Positions 8,761-18,627 are shown, counted from the stretch's first letter. The stretch: 64,000 nucleotides of DNA from Fredinandcohnia quinoae (GCF_022427965.1 NZ_JAKTTI010000017.1:24490-88489), one strand, 5' to 3'. Notes: generated by a model not told the origin, from the letters alone. Numbers and translations are program-made.

Positions 8761-10290
8761 ATGATATTAGAAGCAGATATTAAAGCTCAATTAGCCCAAT
8801 ATCTTGAATTGATGGAAGGCGAAGTACTAATTAAAGTAAGCGCGGGAAACGATGACGTTTCTCGCGATATGATGGCACTAGTAGACGAATTAGTCTCCAT
8901 GTCAGCCAATATTAAAGTTGAGAAAACTGAATTACAAAGAACACCAAGCTTTAGCGTCAATCGAATTGGCGAAGACACAGGTGTAACATTTGCCGGAATT
9001 CCTCTTGGACATGAATTCACTTCACTTGTTTTAGCACTTCTACAAGTAAGTGGAAGAGCTCCAAAGGTTGACCAGAAAGTCATTGATCAAGTAAAAGGGA
9101 TTAAGGGCGAGTATCACTTTGAATCTTATATCAGCTTAAGCTGCCACAACTGTCCTGATGTTGTGCAAGCATTAAACGTAATGAGTATTCTTAATCCTGG
9201 TATCTCACATACAATGATTGATGGTGCAGCTTTCAAAGAAGAGGTTGAGAGCAAAGACATTATGGCAGTACCAACCGTATTCCTTAATGGTGAAGAATTT
9301 GGCAGTGGTCGTATGTCACTAGAGGAAATTCTTGCGAAGATCGGCAGTGCTCCAGATGCATCAGAATTCGCTAACAAAGATCCATATGATGTACTTGTTG
9401 TTGGTGGTGGACCAGCAGGAGCAAGTGCAGCTATCTATGCAGCACGTAAAGGTATCCGTACTGGTATCGTAGCTGAACGCTTTGGTGGCCAAATTATGGA
9501 CACATTAGGCATTGAGAATTTTATCAGTGTAAGCCGTACAGAAGGTCCTAAGCTTGCAGCAAGTCTTGAAGAGCATGTGAAAGAGTATGACATTGATGTT
9601 ATGAATTTACAGCGCGCAAAAAGTCTTGAGAAGAAGGACTTTATTGAAGTTGAGTTAGAAAACGGTGCTGTTCTAAAGAGCAAATCTGTTATCCTATCAA
9701 CTGGTGCTCGCTGGCGTAATGTTGGTGTTCCTGGTGAAGCTGAATTCAAGAACAAAGGTGTAGCATATTGTCCTCATTGTGATGGTCCATTATTTACTGG
9801 AAAACACGTTGCAGTAATCGGTGGTGGGAATTCCGGTGTTGAAGCAGCTATTGACCTTGCAGGTATTGTAAAACATGTAACAGTTCTTGAATTTGCATCA
9901 GAATTAAAAGCAGATTCTGTACTTCAAGATCGTCTTAACAGTCTACCAAATGCAACAGTTATTAAGAATGCACAAACAAAGGAAATTACCGGTACTGATA
10001 AAGTAAATGGTATTACCTATGTTGACCGTGAAACAGGCGAGGAACATCATGTTGAATTACAAGGTGTATTCGTTCAAATCGGTCTTGTTCCTAATACTGA
10101 TTGGTTAGGTGAAACACTTGAACGTACAAGAATGGGTGAAATTGTTGTAGATAAGCATGGTGCTACTAACATCCCTGGTGTGTTTGCAGCAGGTGACTGT
10201 ACGGACAGTGCTTATAAACAAATCATTATTTCAATGGGATCAGGTGCAACTGCAGCATTAGGTGCATTTGATTATCTAATCCGTAATTAA
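8761..10290 (+). CDS. ahpF: Alkyl hydroperoxide reductase subunit F (NADH-dependent)
   Basis: The 509-residue flavoprotein has an N-terminal double thioredoxin-like domain with the CHNCPD dithiol near residue 130, then an FAD domain starting at [20 protein letters not shown] near residue 213. The thioredoxin reductase-type CPHCDG dithiol lies near residue 338, followed by the NAD-binding [14 protein letters not shown]. It passes electrons from NADH through FAD and the two dithiols to AhpC. AAGGAG precedes the ATG. It is the second gene of the ahpCF operon and is followed by a strong terminator. Confidence 0.97.
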   Translation: MILEADIKAQLAQYLELMEGEVLIKVSAGNDDVSRDMMALVDELVSMSANIKVEKTELQRTPSFSVNRIGEDTGVTFAGIPLGHEFTSLVLALLQVSGRAPKVDQKVIDQVKGIKGEYHFESYISLSCHNCPDVVQALNVMSILNPGISHTMIDGAAFKEEVESKDIMAVPTVFLNGEEFGSGRMSLEEILAKIGSAPDASEFANKDPYDVLVVGGGPAGASAAIYAARKGIRTGIVAERFGGQIMDTLGIENFISVSRTEGPKLAASLEEHVKEYDIDVMNLQRAKSLEKKDFIEVELENGAVLKSKSVILSTGARWRNVGVPGEAEFKNKGVAYCPHCDGPLFTGKHVAVIGGGNSGVEAAIDLAGIVKHVTVLEFASELKADSVLQDRLNSLPNATVIKNAQTKEITGTDKVNGITYVDRETGEEHHVELQGVFVQIGLVPNTDWLGETLERTRMGEIVVDKHGATNIPGVFAAGDCTDSAYKQIIISMGSGATAALGAFDYLIRN

Positions 10291-10294
10291 AATT

Positions 10295-10334
10295 AAAGCT
10301 AGAAAAGACGAATTGATATGTCTTTTCTAGCTTT
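10295..10334. terminator. Strong terminator after ahpF
   Basis: AAAGCTAGAAAAGAC pairs perfectly with GTCTTTTCTAGCTTT around a 10-nt loop, followed by more T. The hairpin abuts the stop codon of the convergent HPr-kinase-like gene and can act in both directions. Confidence 0.9.
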
Positions 10335-10336
10335 TT

Positions 10337-11263
10337 TTACTTACTTGCGTTCTCCGCCTCAATCCTGCTCATAAATTCCTCCGCTGCAATATATCCTTGC
10401 TGTCTCAAGTACCAGTTATTTGCCGCAGCCTCAATTAACCCCGCTACGTCACGTCCAGGTTGTAATTGAATTTCAATAGATGGGATCTTAACACCCATAA
10501 AATCAGTATGGTGAAATTCTTGATCTAAATCATTGTATAAGGCGTCTTTTTCCCATTTCGTTAAATTAATCTCAAGAGCAATACGAGTTTCATCTTGAAA
10601 TGCCTTACGACCATATAAGCGAACTACGTTCAACAGTCCTATGCTGCGGAGGGCTAAAAATTCTCTCGTTTTCTCATCATGTGTACCAAGAATTGTCTGA
10701 GCACTTAGCTTCTTTAAGACAACAATGTCATCAGCAACTAACCTATGTCCTCTGCGAATTAACGTATGTGCGGTCTCACTTTTTCCTACCCCTGATTGAC
10801 CTCGAAGTAAAATCCCAATACCTGACACATTCAAGCAAACTCCATGTACCGCAATTTCCGGTGCTAATTCCTTCACCAAATAAGCATCCAATTTTGTAAT
10901 AAATTCAGAAGTCGATTCAGGCTCCTTTGTTACTAACAAAGGGATACCTTCTTGAATGCAATGGTGTGTTAAATAAGTAAGCCCTTCTTCACCAGCTGTA
11001 ACAATAAAACAAGGTGGATGATATTTAACAATATTTCCGATTCGGATTTTCCGCTCCTCTTTACTTAACTTATGTAAATAGGTAATTTCCTTTTTCCCTA
11101 AAATTTGCACTCGCTCTGTTGGAAAAAAATCAAAGTGGCCTACAAATTCAAGGCCTGGACGATGCACCCTTGATTGTGTAATCACCTTCTGCAGCTTACT
11201 CTCACCTGCCACTATTTTCAATGAAAATGTACGAACTACGTTTTCAACTGTTATCTTTTTCAC
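10337..11263 (-). CDS. HPr kinase/phosphorylase-like protein (probable second copy)
   Basis: The 308-residue protein aligns along its length with Bacillus HprK: RPGLEFVGHFDFFPTERVQILGK in the N-domain, HGVCLNVSGIGILLRGQSGVGKSETAH with the P-loop near residues 150-160, RGHRLVADDIV, the RSIGLLNV signature and RPGRDVAGLIE. It should phosphorylate and dephosphorylate Ser46 of HPr or Crh. I chose GTG 11263, with GGTGA seven bases upstream, because it gives family length. The usual hprK lies in an operon with lgt; here neither lgt nor ppaX is present, and identity to HprK looks moderate, so this is probably a paralogue. A terminator separates it from the island upstream. Confidence 0.8.
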   Translation of the reverse strand: MKKITVENVVRTFSLKIVAGESKLQKVITQSRVHRPGLEFVGHFDFFPTERVQILGKKEITYLHKLSKEERKIRIGNIVKYHPPCFIVTAGEEGLTYLTHHCIQEGIPLLVTKEPESTSEFITKLDAYLVKELAPEIAVHGVCLNVSGIGILLRGQSGVGKSETAHTLIRRGHRLVADDIVVLKKLSAQTILGTHDEKTREFLALRSIGLLNVVRLYGRKAFQDETRIALEINLTKWEKDALYNDLDQEFHHTDFMGVKIPSIEIQLQPGRDVAGLIEAAANNWYLRQQGYIAAEEFMSRIEAENASK

Positions 11264-11333
11264 TCTATACTCACCGTCCTCAATGCCCATCTTTATTTGA
11301 ATTATACTTAAGAATACTGGAATCGTCACCCAT

Positions 11334-11374
11334 TAAAAAAATGAAAATACCCCAAACATTTCGTCTAGGGTATT
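11334..11374 (-). terminator. Terminator at the end of the 11.4-24 kb operon
   Basis: On the minus strand AATACCC pairs with GGGTATT around a 15-nt loop, followed by TTTTC and then seven T. It lies 31 bp past the last gene of the operon, so the HPr-kinase-like gene is a separate unit or is reached only by read-through. Confidence 0.7.
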
Positions 11375-11404
11375 CAATCGGTACAAGCTAGTAGATTACA
11401 AATG

Positions 11405-12184
11405 TTAATCAACAAGGATTCTCTTCCTTCCAGTTCCGCCCATCGTAGATCTTGTAGGACTTCCTCCCATTAATTCTTGTAAAATACGAACCAAAAAACG
11501 ATGTATTTGCAGATTAGAGTAATCTTTATAGTCCAAGCTGAAGCGGTTTGCCAAATAATAAAGGTACACTTCTCGTTCAACTGATTCATTATTTAGGCAA
11601 AGCATGGCAATCATCATATCCTCCATTACCTTGCCTCCAAGCCTCAGCACCTCTTTCGCAAAATAGCGCTGAATAATTGGATGAATCGTGCTCTGACCGA
11701 TGCCAGCATAAGGGGTATGAATGACATTAAGAGTATTAAATTCGGTAGAAAAATCCTCAAAGTTTTGATAGTCTGACCTTAAACGTGCACCTTTTTTTAA
11801 CTTATAACGTGCAAGCTCAAGCTCATTTGGCAGGATCTCTGTATTTTCATCTAGAAGAAGTTCTGTTTGATACTTAATAAAGTCTTTCTCCTTTTTCTCT
11901 GGATGGAAGCGCATCTTTATAATGGTTTCATTCCCGGAAATTTCATATCCAATCTTTTGATCTTGTTCAATATAATAGAGATGACCATGAAGTTTGACGA
12001 TTCCCTTCGTTACGGTTAGACTACTATTCTCATTGACAATGACATTTGCTCCTGTTATGATTCCATCTGAATAATCCTGATAATAAATGTCCATCAAATG
12101 CCGAGGATAGTCACGCAGTTGCTCTAGCATTTCTAATTTCAGAATCCGTCCTTTTTGAAAGGTAGGATAAAAATTGGTTGGCAA
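11405..12184 (-). CDS. Unrecognised 259-aa protein with phage tail-fibre/baseplate-like N-terminus
   Basis: I do not recognise a named family. Residues 35-75 read DYSDGIITGANVIVNENSSL then TVTKGIVKLHGHLYYI. This pattern (a G-I-x-x-G strand, a T-V-x-x-G-I turn, then x-G-x-x-Y-I) recalls the short beta domains of phage baseplate and tail-fibre adaptor proteins, and of TssK shoulders. The second half is helical and basic at the end. There is no signal peptide or membrane helix. The start is TTG 12184 with AAAGGGGGA upstream. It is the last gene of the operon, 25 bp after the Hsp70-like gene. A baseplate role is a fold-level guess from pattern and context. Confidence 0.5.
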   Translation of the reverse strand: MPTNFYPTFQKGRILKLEMLEQLRDYPRHLMDIYYQDYSDGIITGANVIVNENSSLTVTKGIVKLHGHLYYIEQDQKIGYEISGNETIIKMRFHPEKKEKDFIKYQTELLLDENTEILPNELELARYKLKKGARLRSDYQNFEDFSTEFNTLNVIHTPYAGIGQSTIHPIIQRYFAKEVLRLGGKVMEDMMIAMLCLNNESVEREVYLYYLANRFSLDYKDYSNLQIHRFLVRILQELMGGSPTRSTMGGTGRKRILVD

Positions 12185-12209
12185 GCCTTTTCCCCCTTTC
12201 TTTGCGCTC

Positions 12210-14855
12210 TTACTTCATCCCGTTAAAGAAATCAAGCTCGGATAATTCATTTTCAAAGGCAAAATAATGTTTCTTTGCCCAATAGAGCTGTTCGTGTTCC
12301 CTAGCAATTGGCAGAAGATGAAAGCCCCAATTGTTCTCATCCGCAAATACAAAAAACTTAACCTCACCATTTCCAATCGTATCTGTCTCATCCTGTGGGA
12401 TTTTATCGCCAAAGGTTTCTTTAATTTCCTCAAAAAGAACGGGTGTATAGCTTTTACTATCATTCCAATATATTAATTTCCTTCTGATATCGCCTTCATT
12501 GCCACGAAGGAAAAATTCAACTTCTTTTACAGTCACCGGTCTTGATATCGATCCCCTTACAACACTCATTCGTTTTAATGAACTGATTAGCACCTTTTCC
12601 ACTTGTGTGTGTGTGTACGCACTCACTGAATAAGGAGTAATCGGAGCATCATTTGTAATACTTGCTTCAACCTTCCCTAATTTTCGATCGCTAATATACC
12701 GAATCGCACCACGTAGGCAAGCTAATTTCAATTCTGGAACCTTACCTTGCTCCTCAGACTTTTGTCGAAACTCAATCGTTCTTCCTGGGACAAACTCTTT
12801 GAGTGCTTCGCGAAATACATCAATTCTACAGGACTGTCCAGTTAGCTTTATGATGGAATAATGCTGAAGTCGACCCTCTTGGAAAAAGTCATCAAGGAAC
12901 ATTCGGACGATTTCATAAATATCTGCTTTTATTAGGTGATTCATTTCTTGAATATTGAAGACCATATCAGGATAGTCATACACATCATTGAATTGCTCAT
13001 TATCAATAATTGACAGGAACCAGCGATCCACAGCTGTCACGAGTAGATCATTTTCATGAAGATTTCCTTCCTCTGAATGGAATCGATTTCGGACAACCCC
13101 TGTTTTACGAAAGAATTCCTTCTTCATGGAATCTGCGAGCTCCCATAGAAAGTAAAAATTATGGCGGACTCGCTGGTATTCTTCACGGCTTCGATTTTCA
13201 AAGAGTTTAAACTTCGTTGGCAGAATACCCTCTACTTGATGATACTGTTGTTCTAGCCTTTCATAGACTGAATTTACACCGAATTCGTCTACATGTCGGA
13301 ATATGTCTGCCCCTGGGATCTCGATTAATTGGTCAATATCTAGAATCCTTCCATTTTTAGAATAATAGTGTGCAAATGAAATTTTCAGATATTGAAAGAT
13401 ACGGTAGGTGATATTATTTCCACCAAAATTCGTCTCACCATTCTCATATGTTGTATGAATATCAAGCTTATACGAAATTCGATTATCCCTAATTTGGAAT
13501 CTGCATGAGGATAGATCTGTTGTACCTCCTCCACAATCAATCACGAGAGCGTGATACTCTTCTTCATCTAAAAATTGATTCTTCTCAATCGTATTCGCAA
13601 TCGTATTGTACAGAACTGCCATTCCTTCATCTAATGCCTGTTCCGTTTCGATCGTATATTCTGGTAATATAGCTTGAAACATATCAAGAAATTGTGACTT
13701 AAGTTTGACTGGACTTGAAATATGCAAATGATTGAAGCGGCATTTCAGCTGATGCTCAGCTGTTCCAATAATGTACTTCAAATAGGAGCGAAGTAGATCC
13801 TTTCGGGCGACCTTTGCTGTATTTCCATGGCTGTCCATAATCTCTTCTTCCTTCAAATAATCATTGACCCATCGTTTTATTCCATGGAATACGGTTGCAT
13901 GACTACTGAAGCCATTTTTTTTCATTGCTTTCAATGCCTCAAATCCATAACTATATTGAATATTTTCCTGATCCTCGCAATTAATCACTGCGATAACGGT
14001 CGGCAATAGCTCAATCCATTCCTCTTCCTTCTCCATTACTTGTGGAAAGGAAATATAGTTAATTGCATTTGGGCGTATTCTCCCCATTATGATATCTTGC
14101 TCATTTGGAAGCAGCACATAATCATCATCAAGGTACGCCCCTGCTGTCGTATTCGATGTGCCAAAATCAATAGCAAGAACAGCCTTTGTCGACTCTAGTG
14201 TACGAATTTCAAGTTCTTCAACTGGAATTTGATAATACCGTAGATTTGTAGGCGGCAATGCGCGATCTTGATAATATGCCTTATATAAGTAATCAGAATC
14301 CTCTTTCCGAAAAAAGAGTAAACTATACTGTTGATTATTCGTTTCCTTCATTTCCAATTGTCCTGAAGTCATTAGGACAAAGCTTCCTGGCTTCTCCACG
14401 TCTTGTCGAAGAGTCAATATTCCACATAACTCCATCTTTTCATTGATGACCAACACATTTGATACGCCAATTCCACTGCCAGCTTCAACACGATATTGAT
14501 CCCGTCTATCCATTTTTAATCCCTTATATAATGTTAGCTTTGCAGGAACCTGTATTTTATGCTGATCTGAAAGTGGCGTTCGCAAATAGTTTTTTAAGGT
14601 CTGTTCAAGCCTTTGAAATCCGCCATCTTTAAAGTCATTGATTAGAAGATGCTCCTTTGCGCCTAAATATCTCAGAATCGTCTCGATTAACCCATTTCGA
14701 TCTAGTTTGTAAATCATTCCAACGACAAGCTTCTCCTTATAACAAATATTTCTAAGGTGAAATGTTGTCATTTCCTCGAGCTCTTCCCGTGTGTATGTTA
14801 GATTGCTTCGTCTTTTCTCTGTACCCTGATACAGTTTGTATGAATAGCTTCCCAT
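12210..14855 (-). CDS. Hsp70/actin-fold ATPase with SAP-like N-terminus
   Basis: The 881-residue protein has an Hsp70-type ATPase core. Phosphate 1 is VLAIDFGTSNTTAG (residues 226-239), phosphate 2 is ALVIDCGGGTTDLSSC (436-451), and the adenosine motif is KLTGQSCRIDVF (670-681), followed by LACLRGAIRYI. The N-terminal 220 residues are unlike DnaK. Residues 20-65 look like a SAP-type helix-extended-helix (LEEMTTFHLRNICYKEKLVV, then NGLIETILRYLG). No DnaK substrate domain is apparent. The gene follows the 229-residue protein by 15 bp and a J-domain protein is encoded in the same operon, so a dedicated chaperone pair is plausible. It distantly recalls SrfB-type actin-fold proteins. Confidence 0.75.
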   Translation of the reverse strand: MGSYSYKLYQGTEKRRSNLTYTREELEEMTTFHLRNICYKEKLVVGMIYKLDRNGLIETILRYLGAKEHLLINDFKDGGFQRLEQTLKNYLRTPLSDQHKIQVPAKLTLYKGLKMDRRDQYRVEAGSGIGVSNVLVINEKMELCGILTLRQDVEKPGSFVLMTSGQLEMKETNNQQYSLLFFRKEDSDYLYKAYYQDRALPPTNLRYYQIPVEELEIRTLESTKAVLAIDFGTSNTTAGAYLDDDYVLLPNEQDIIMGRIRPNAINYISFPQVMEKEEEWIELLPTVIAVINCEDQENIQYSYGFEALKAMKKNGFSSHATVFHGIKRWVNDYLKEEEIMDSHGNTAKVARKDLLRSYLKYIIGTAEHQLKCRFNHLHISSPVKLKSQFLDMFQAILPEYTIETEQALDEGMAVLYNTIANTIEKNQFLDEEEYHALVIDCGGGTTDLSSCRFQIRDNRISYKLDIHTTYENGETNFGGNNITYRIFQYLKISFAHYYSKNGRILDIDQLIEIPGADIFRHVDEFGVNSVYERLEQQYHQVEGILPTKFKLFENRSREEYQRVRHNFYFLWELADSMKKEFFRKTGVVRNRFHSEEGNLHENDLLVTAVDRWFLSIIDNEQFNDVYDYPDMVFNIQEMNHLIKADIYEIVRMFLDDFFQEGRLQHYSIIKLTGQSCRIDVFREALKEFVPGRTIEFRQKSEEQGKVPELKLACLRGAIRYISDRKLGKVEASITNDAPITPYSVSAYTHTQVEKVLISSLKRMSVVRGSISRPVTVKEVEFFLRGNEGDIRRKLIYWNDSKSYTPVLFEEIKETFGDKIPQDETDTIGNGEVKFFVFADENNWGFHLLPIAREHEQLYWAKKHYFAFENELSELDFFNGMK

Positions 14856-14870
14856 CTCTAATCGCCCCCC

Positions 14871-15560
14871 TCAATACAGCGCAATTCGGTCAATACGCAT
14901 CGTTTTCTCAATATCAATGATTCCAAAATGATACTGCCAATACATTTCAACATGGTACGAAATCGGTAAAAACAAATTCATGATTAGTTTCATTTTTGCC
15001 ATTGCTTCTTCCGTTTCCTTCTGACCAATATAGATAAGCAGCTCATCTTTTTCATCACAATTGACATATACCGTTGTACTCTTAAAAATTTGACTGATTG
15101 AATCCTTTAATAAATAGATTGTCTCACCGGTTTCATGAAGACGAAGAATATTGTTTGCAATGATCTCCTTCTCTACCCGCTGAAAATATGAAAAATCGTG
15201 CGTAACCTCTTCCCCATATACTCCCGATTGAATGTCATTCATTAAAAAGTGAATATAGAATTCCCTTCTGCTCATACCTTGCATGACATCAATTTCGACG
15301 AGTAGATGGGTGACGATATCAAATAGTGTCCATCTAAGTTCCTGGCTTTCGTTGAAATTAATATCTAATAATTGATGGAATATGGAGTGGAATCGATAAT
15401 ATGGATTGATTTCAACATTCGATTCAATCAAATGCGTATTTAAATGCTCATAGCTAAGCTCCATATATGGTGAGTAGATAGTCGCGGGAGTAAAAGTTAG
15501 ATCCTTCCTTTGTAACCCAGCACTCTCTGCCTTGATTACTAGATCCCAAATGTAATTCAT
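14871..15560 (-). CDS. Unrecognised 229-aa protein of the operon
   Basis: No family is recognised. The protein is soluble, helical in the first half (ELRWTLFDIVTHLLVEIDVM), and ends in strands, with IFKSTTVYVNCDEKDELLIY and FLPISYHVEMYWQYHFGIID. The C-terminal FLPI-x-Y pattern and the size would suit a baseplate wedge protein of the TssG kind, but this is only a guess. Its ATG overlaps the stop of the upstream 427-residue gene as ATGA (15557-15560), a sign of translational coupling and a fixed ratio between the two products. The stop overlaps the ribosome binding site of the Hsp70-like gene. Confidence 0.5.
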   Translation of the reverse strand: MNYIWDLVIKAESAGLQRKDLTFTPATIYSPYMELSYEHLNTHLIESNVEINPYYRFHSIFHQLLDINFNESQELRWTLFDIVTHLLVEIDVMQGMSRREFYIHFLMNDIQSGVYGEEVTHDFSYFQRVEKEIIANNILRLHETGETIYLLKDSISQIFKSTTVYVNCDEKDELLIYIGQKETEEAMAKMKLIMNLFLPISYHVEMYWQYHFGIIDIEKTMRIDRIALY

Positions 15561-16840
15561 TTCAAGACACCCTCACAACGATACTCTGGGAAAAAACTTT
15601 GTATCTCAGAAACAAGAAAACTAATTAAATCATAAATGAGATAATCATCTTCTAGTTCAGAATCAAAGGTTATTCGTAGCACCTTTTTATTTTGATCAAT
15701 TCTTATATTTTCACTTACAAAAGGGTTCATATCATATGTATTTGATTCTCTTTCCCTTTCTTCAATAACAGTAAGGTCGATTAGCTTCAAACTTGTAGCT
15801 GCTTCGAATGAATCGATCATTCTGAATAATTCCCCTTTAGTTCTGATGGTTCTAGATTGCAGATTAGCATAACGGTTAAGGAAACGATCCTTTCTCTTAT
15901 TTGAAACAAGAGTATACGGATAGTCTGTCTCATTTATCTCTTTTGGTTGGGTGATTTTAATAATATTCCACTGTTTTGATTCCTCTACTGGAGATACGAC
16001 CACTAAGGACTCTGGTAGTCGCTTCATAAATCTTATATTTGTTTCCTCCGAATCTATCAAATAACCATTTCCTGTTCCATGTTTTTGAATGGAAAGATTA
16101 TGCTCATAATTGACTCGGTCAAGTGCTGGAAATGGAAACCCAGCGGTTGTAATATTCAAGCGTTGAATATTCCAGAGAGGAATAATATCTGTTCGTTTAA
16201 AGGCGTCCCATTCTTGTAAATGTATGGATATCTCCTGAACTACCTCACCTTCCTGCAGTTCACCATTCATACTTCGTAAATGAATATCAAAAAACTTATT
16301 AGCATATGGATGATTAACAGTTTTCCAGGAAAGGGCACTTTTTAAAAAGGATATATATAGTTTTTCAATTTCCAAAAGATACTTTTGACTTTGCTGCAGG
16401 ACAACCTCAATGCTATATTCACCTTTATTCGTGATCATTTTCCCTTGGAATAATGGCTTGTTAGCTATCAACTTCTGGATCATTGGATAATCACAAGCAA
16501 GGAAAAGGGTATATAAAAATATGTCTCGTTTTTCACTCAATGCCATATTGATACTCTTTGGATGTAAGACAGGTACAGCTAAATCTTCCTCAAGCATCGG
16601 ATAGAGAAAGTCATGAATTGGATCAATATCTTTACGAGGGCAAATCGTTACATAAATCGTATGCATTTCCTCAGAATCAACAATTTCACTAAAAATCCGA
16701 TCCTCTAATCTCGCATTCATTTCTTCTTGATAGGTAGCAAGACTCGTAAATAATCCCGAAACAATACTCTTCAATTGCTTGCGCTGCTCCAAGTCCTCCA
16801 TCTGGTTGATTCGATCTTGTACAATATCCTTTAATGACAT
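15557..16840 (-). CDS. Unrecognised 427-aa protein, coupled to the 229-aa protein
   Basis: No family is recognised. The 427-residue soluble protein has charged helices at the start (INQMEDLEQRKQLKSIVSGL), a mixed alpha/beta middle including IIPLWNIQRLNITTAGFPFP, and a C-terminal alpha/beta part ending LISFLVSEIQSFFPEYRCEG. No signal peptide, membrane helix or catalytic motif is visible. It overlaps the following gene by four bases (ATGA), and GGGGGT lies about ten bases before its ATG. Two overlapping mid-sized structural-looking genes resemble tssF/tssG in arrangement. That assignment is inference from layout, not sequence. Confidence 0.5.
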   Translation of the reverse strand: MSLKDIVQDRINQMEDLEQRKQLKSIVSGLFTSLATYQEEMNARLEDRIFSEIVDSEEMHTIYVTICPRKDIDPIHDFLYPMLEEDLAVPVLHPKSINMALSEKRDIFLYTLFLACDYPMIQKLIANKPLFQGKMITNKGEYSIEVVLQQSQKYLLEIEKLYISFLKSALSWKTVNHPYANKFFDIHLRSMNGELQEGEVVQEISIHLQEWDAFKRTDIIPLWNIQRLNITTAGFPFPALDRVNYEHNLSIQKHGTGNGYLIDSEETNIRFMKRLPESLVVVSPVEESKQWNIIKITQPKEINETDYPYTLVSNKRKDRFLNRYANLQSRTIRTKGELFRMIDSFEAATSLKLIDLTVIEERERESNTYDMNPFVSENIRIDQNKKVLRITFDSELEDDYLIYDLISFLVSEIQSFFPEYRCEGVLK

Positions 16841-16860
16841 GTTATGTGACCCCCTTTCCT

Positions 16861-18627
16861 TTATTCTTCATTTCCAGCTTGTTGAAGGGCCTGTTCCTGT
16901 TGCGCCAACGCTTTCTTTTCACCAGCTTGCATCGCTTTATCAATTAGACTTGCCTCCTGATAAAGCTGCTGTGCCATTGAAAAGGAAGCAATTGCCTGTC
17001 CATAATTTTGAGTCGCTAAAAACCCATCCCCTTTTTTCTCCAAACGCTCTGCGTCCATCACCTGAGTCTCTATCTCTTGCTCTGATCGTTCCGTTTTCAT
17101 TGTCTCTTGAATCTTTGCCATCTTACGTTCCATTGCTAATACCTTTTCAAGCATATCAATTTCTTGATAGATCTCTTGAGCCCCTGCAAAAGCTGTCATC
17201 GCCTCTTCTAGATCATTCATTTTTTCACTTTGGTCCCCGCTTTTTTCAAGCTTTTCTGCATCAAGCTTTCTTAATTCACGTTCTATTTCTGCTATTCTCG
17301 TTTCAGCATCCACCATTTTTTCTTGAATAAGCTTCTGACCGTTTGTGTAAGATACTTCAATCGCAGCTTTCTTCGCCTTTTCAAAAATGGCAAGTGCAGC
17401 AACGTAATCCTTCGCTGCCAGCTTCAAGTCTGCCTCTTTCATTGAATCCAATACACCTTGCACATTGGAAGCCTGTTCAATTTTTGCCTCTAAATCTTTT
17501 TTGTCAAATTGTTTTAATGACTTCGATTCCTTTTTCGCCTTTTCATAGAACTCAATTGCCTTCACATAATCGCCCTCTGCAAGCATCGAGTCACCTTGAG
17601 CAACCAAATGAGCAACCCTTTGTTTCTTCCCATATAACTCACGGTGAATCGGATCCTTTATCCTTTTTGCGGCATTTTTGGCTTCACTGTATTCCTTAGC
17701 AGCAGCTGCATAGTCTTTGTCTTCTAAATAGGTGTCTCCATTTTGGCTATATTCAGCCATATCAGCGACCCATTGTGCTCTTTGTTGGGCATTCTTCACC
17801 ATGAAGAATGCTCCTCCTCCTCCAAGTAAGAGAATCGGAATTAAGATAAGTGCTATCCGCTTGAAGATCCTTGCTCGTTTCTTCGGGTCCTCTTGAAAGA
17901 CCTTGTCAACCATAATTGCAGCAGCCGTGTAGTTTGATACATTTTGTTTTTGCTTGCTTAAGATAATTTCCTCAAGTGTATCCACTAGCTTCTGGCCACC
18001 TTTGGCCTCATTGACTGCATCCAACATTTCAGTGCTTTCAACATTCTCCCAAAGACCTGCCGTACACAATAGAAGAGCGTCTCCGTCATTTAACCGTATT
18101 TTCTTTGATACAAATGGATTGAATTCACTAGGCATTCCCATATATGTCAGCAAATTATATCTTTCATCATGTGTATCTATTCGATCAAATGAGATTTTCT
18201 CTTCATCCGCATATGTTTGAGCCAGACTTAAATCATTGCTTTTTTGAAATAGAACATCATTTCGATACACATACAAGCGTGTATGTCCGGCTACCGCCCA
18301 GACCATTTTTGAATAATTCGACACAACCATCGTAAGGCTTGCTTTTAGTCGGAAACGCTTGCTTTCAGATTGAAGTAATTTGTGAGCTGTACGCATATAC
18401 TTTTTTATTTTACGTCTCGACATCGTTGGTTTTTCGAGAAATTTGCCAATGATTGTCTTCACCGCAAGCTCTGCACTTTCAATTTCCTGATCCGTGTCAA
18501 GCCCATCGGCAATCACCCAGCATGCAAAATCATCAAGCTCAACGAAGGCAAAATAATCTTTATTGTGAATGGAACTCCCTGCTTCGGACAGGAATGCCGT
18601 TTCAAACTTGCTGTTTTCCTTTCTCAA
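16861..18627 (-). CDS. Membrane-anchored PP2C-like protein with helical repeats; probable pseudophosphatase
   Basis: Residues 10-245 follow a PP2C fold, with SEAGSSIHNKDYF, VIADGLDTD, VWAVAGHTRLYVYRN and DGDALLLCTAGLWENV. One hydrophobic segment (256-278) follows, then about 300 residues of charged helical repeats of TPR or coiled-coil type (DYAAAAKEYSEAKNAA, DYVKAIEFYEKAKKES, DYVAALAIFEKAKKAA). Two metal motifs are altered: the usual SDG reads TAG (189-191) and the terminal DN reads NY (232-233), so catalysis is doubtful. The repeats would lie outside the membrane. The start is TTG 18627 with AAGGAG about 13 bases upstream. It lies next to an intact PP2C gene. Confidence 0.75.
   Translation of the reverse strand: MRKENSKFETAFLSEAGSSIHNKDYFAFVELDDFACWVIADGLDTDQEIESAELAVKTIIGKFLEKPTMSRRKIKKYMRTAHKLLQSESKRFRLKASLTMVVSNYSKMVWAVAGHTRLYVYRNDVLFQKSNDLSLAQTYADEEKISFDRIDTHDERYNLLTYMGMPSEFNPFVSKKIRLNDGDALLLCTAGLWENVESTEMLDAVNEAKGGQKLVDTLEEIILSKQKQNVSNYTAAAIMVDKVFQEDPKKRARIFKRIALILIPILLLGGGGAFFMVKNAQQRAQWVADMAEYSQNGDTYLEDKDYAAAAKEYSEAKNAAKRIKDPIHRELYGKKQRVAHLVAQGDSMLAEGDYVKAIEFYEKAKKESKSLKQFDKKDLEAKIEQASNVQGVLDSMKEADLKLAAKDYVAALAIFEKAKKAAIEVSYTNGQKLIQEKMVDAETRIAEIERELRKLDAEKLEKSGDQSEKMNDLEEAMTAFAGAQEIYQEIDMLEKVLAMERKMAKIQETMKTERSEQEIETQVMDAERLEKKGDGFLATQNYGQAIASFSMAQQLYQEASLIDKAMQAGEKKALAQQEQALQQAGNEE

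Noticed and set aside
16779..17330. Open frame of 183 codons on the plus strand
   Set aside because: It is antisense to the PP2C/repeat gene, is Pro/Leu/Ser-rich without domains, and has no ribosome site. It mirrors the codon bias of the repeats.
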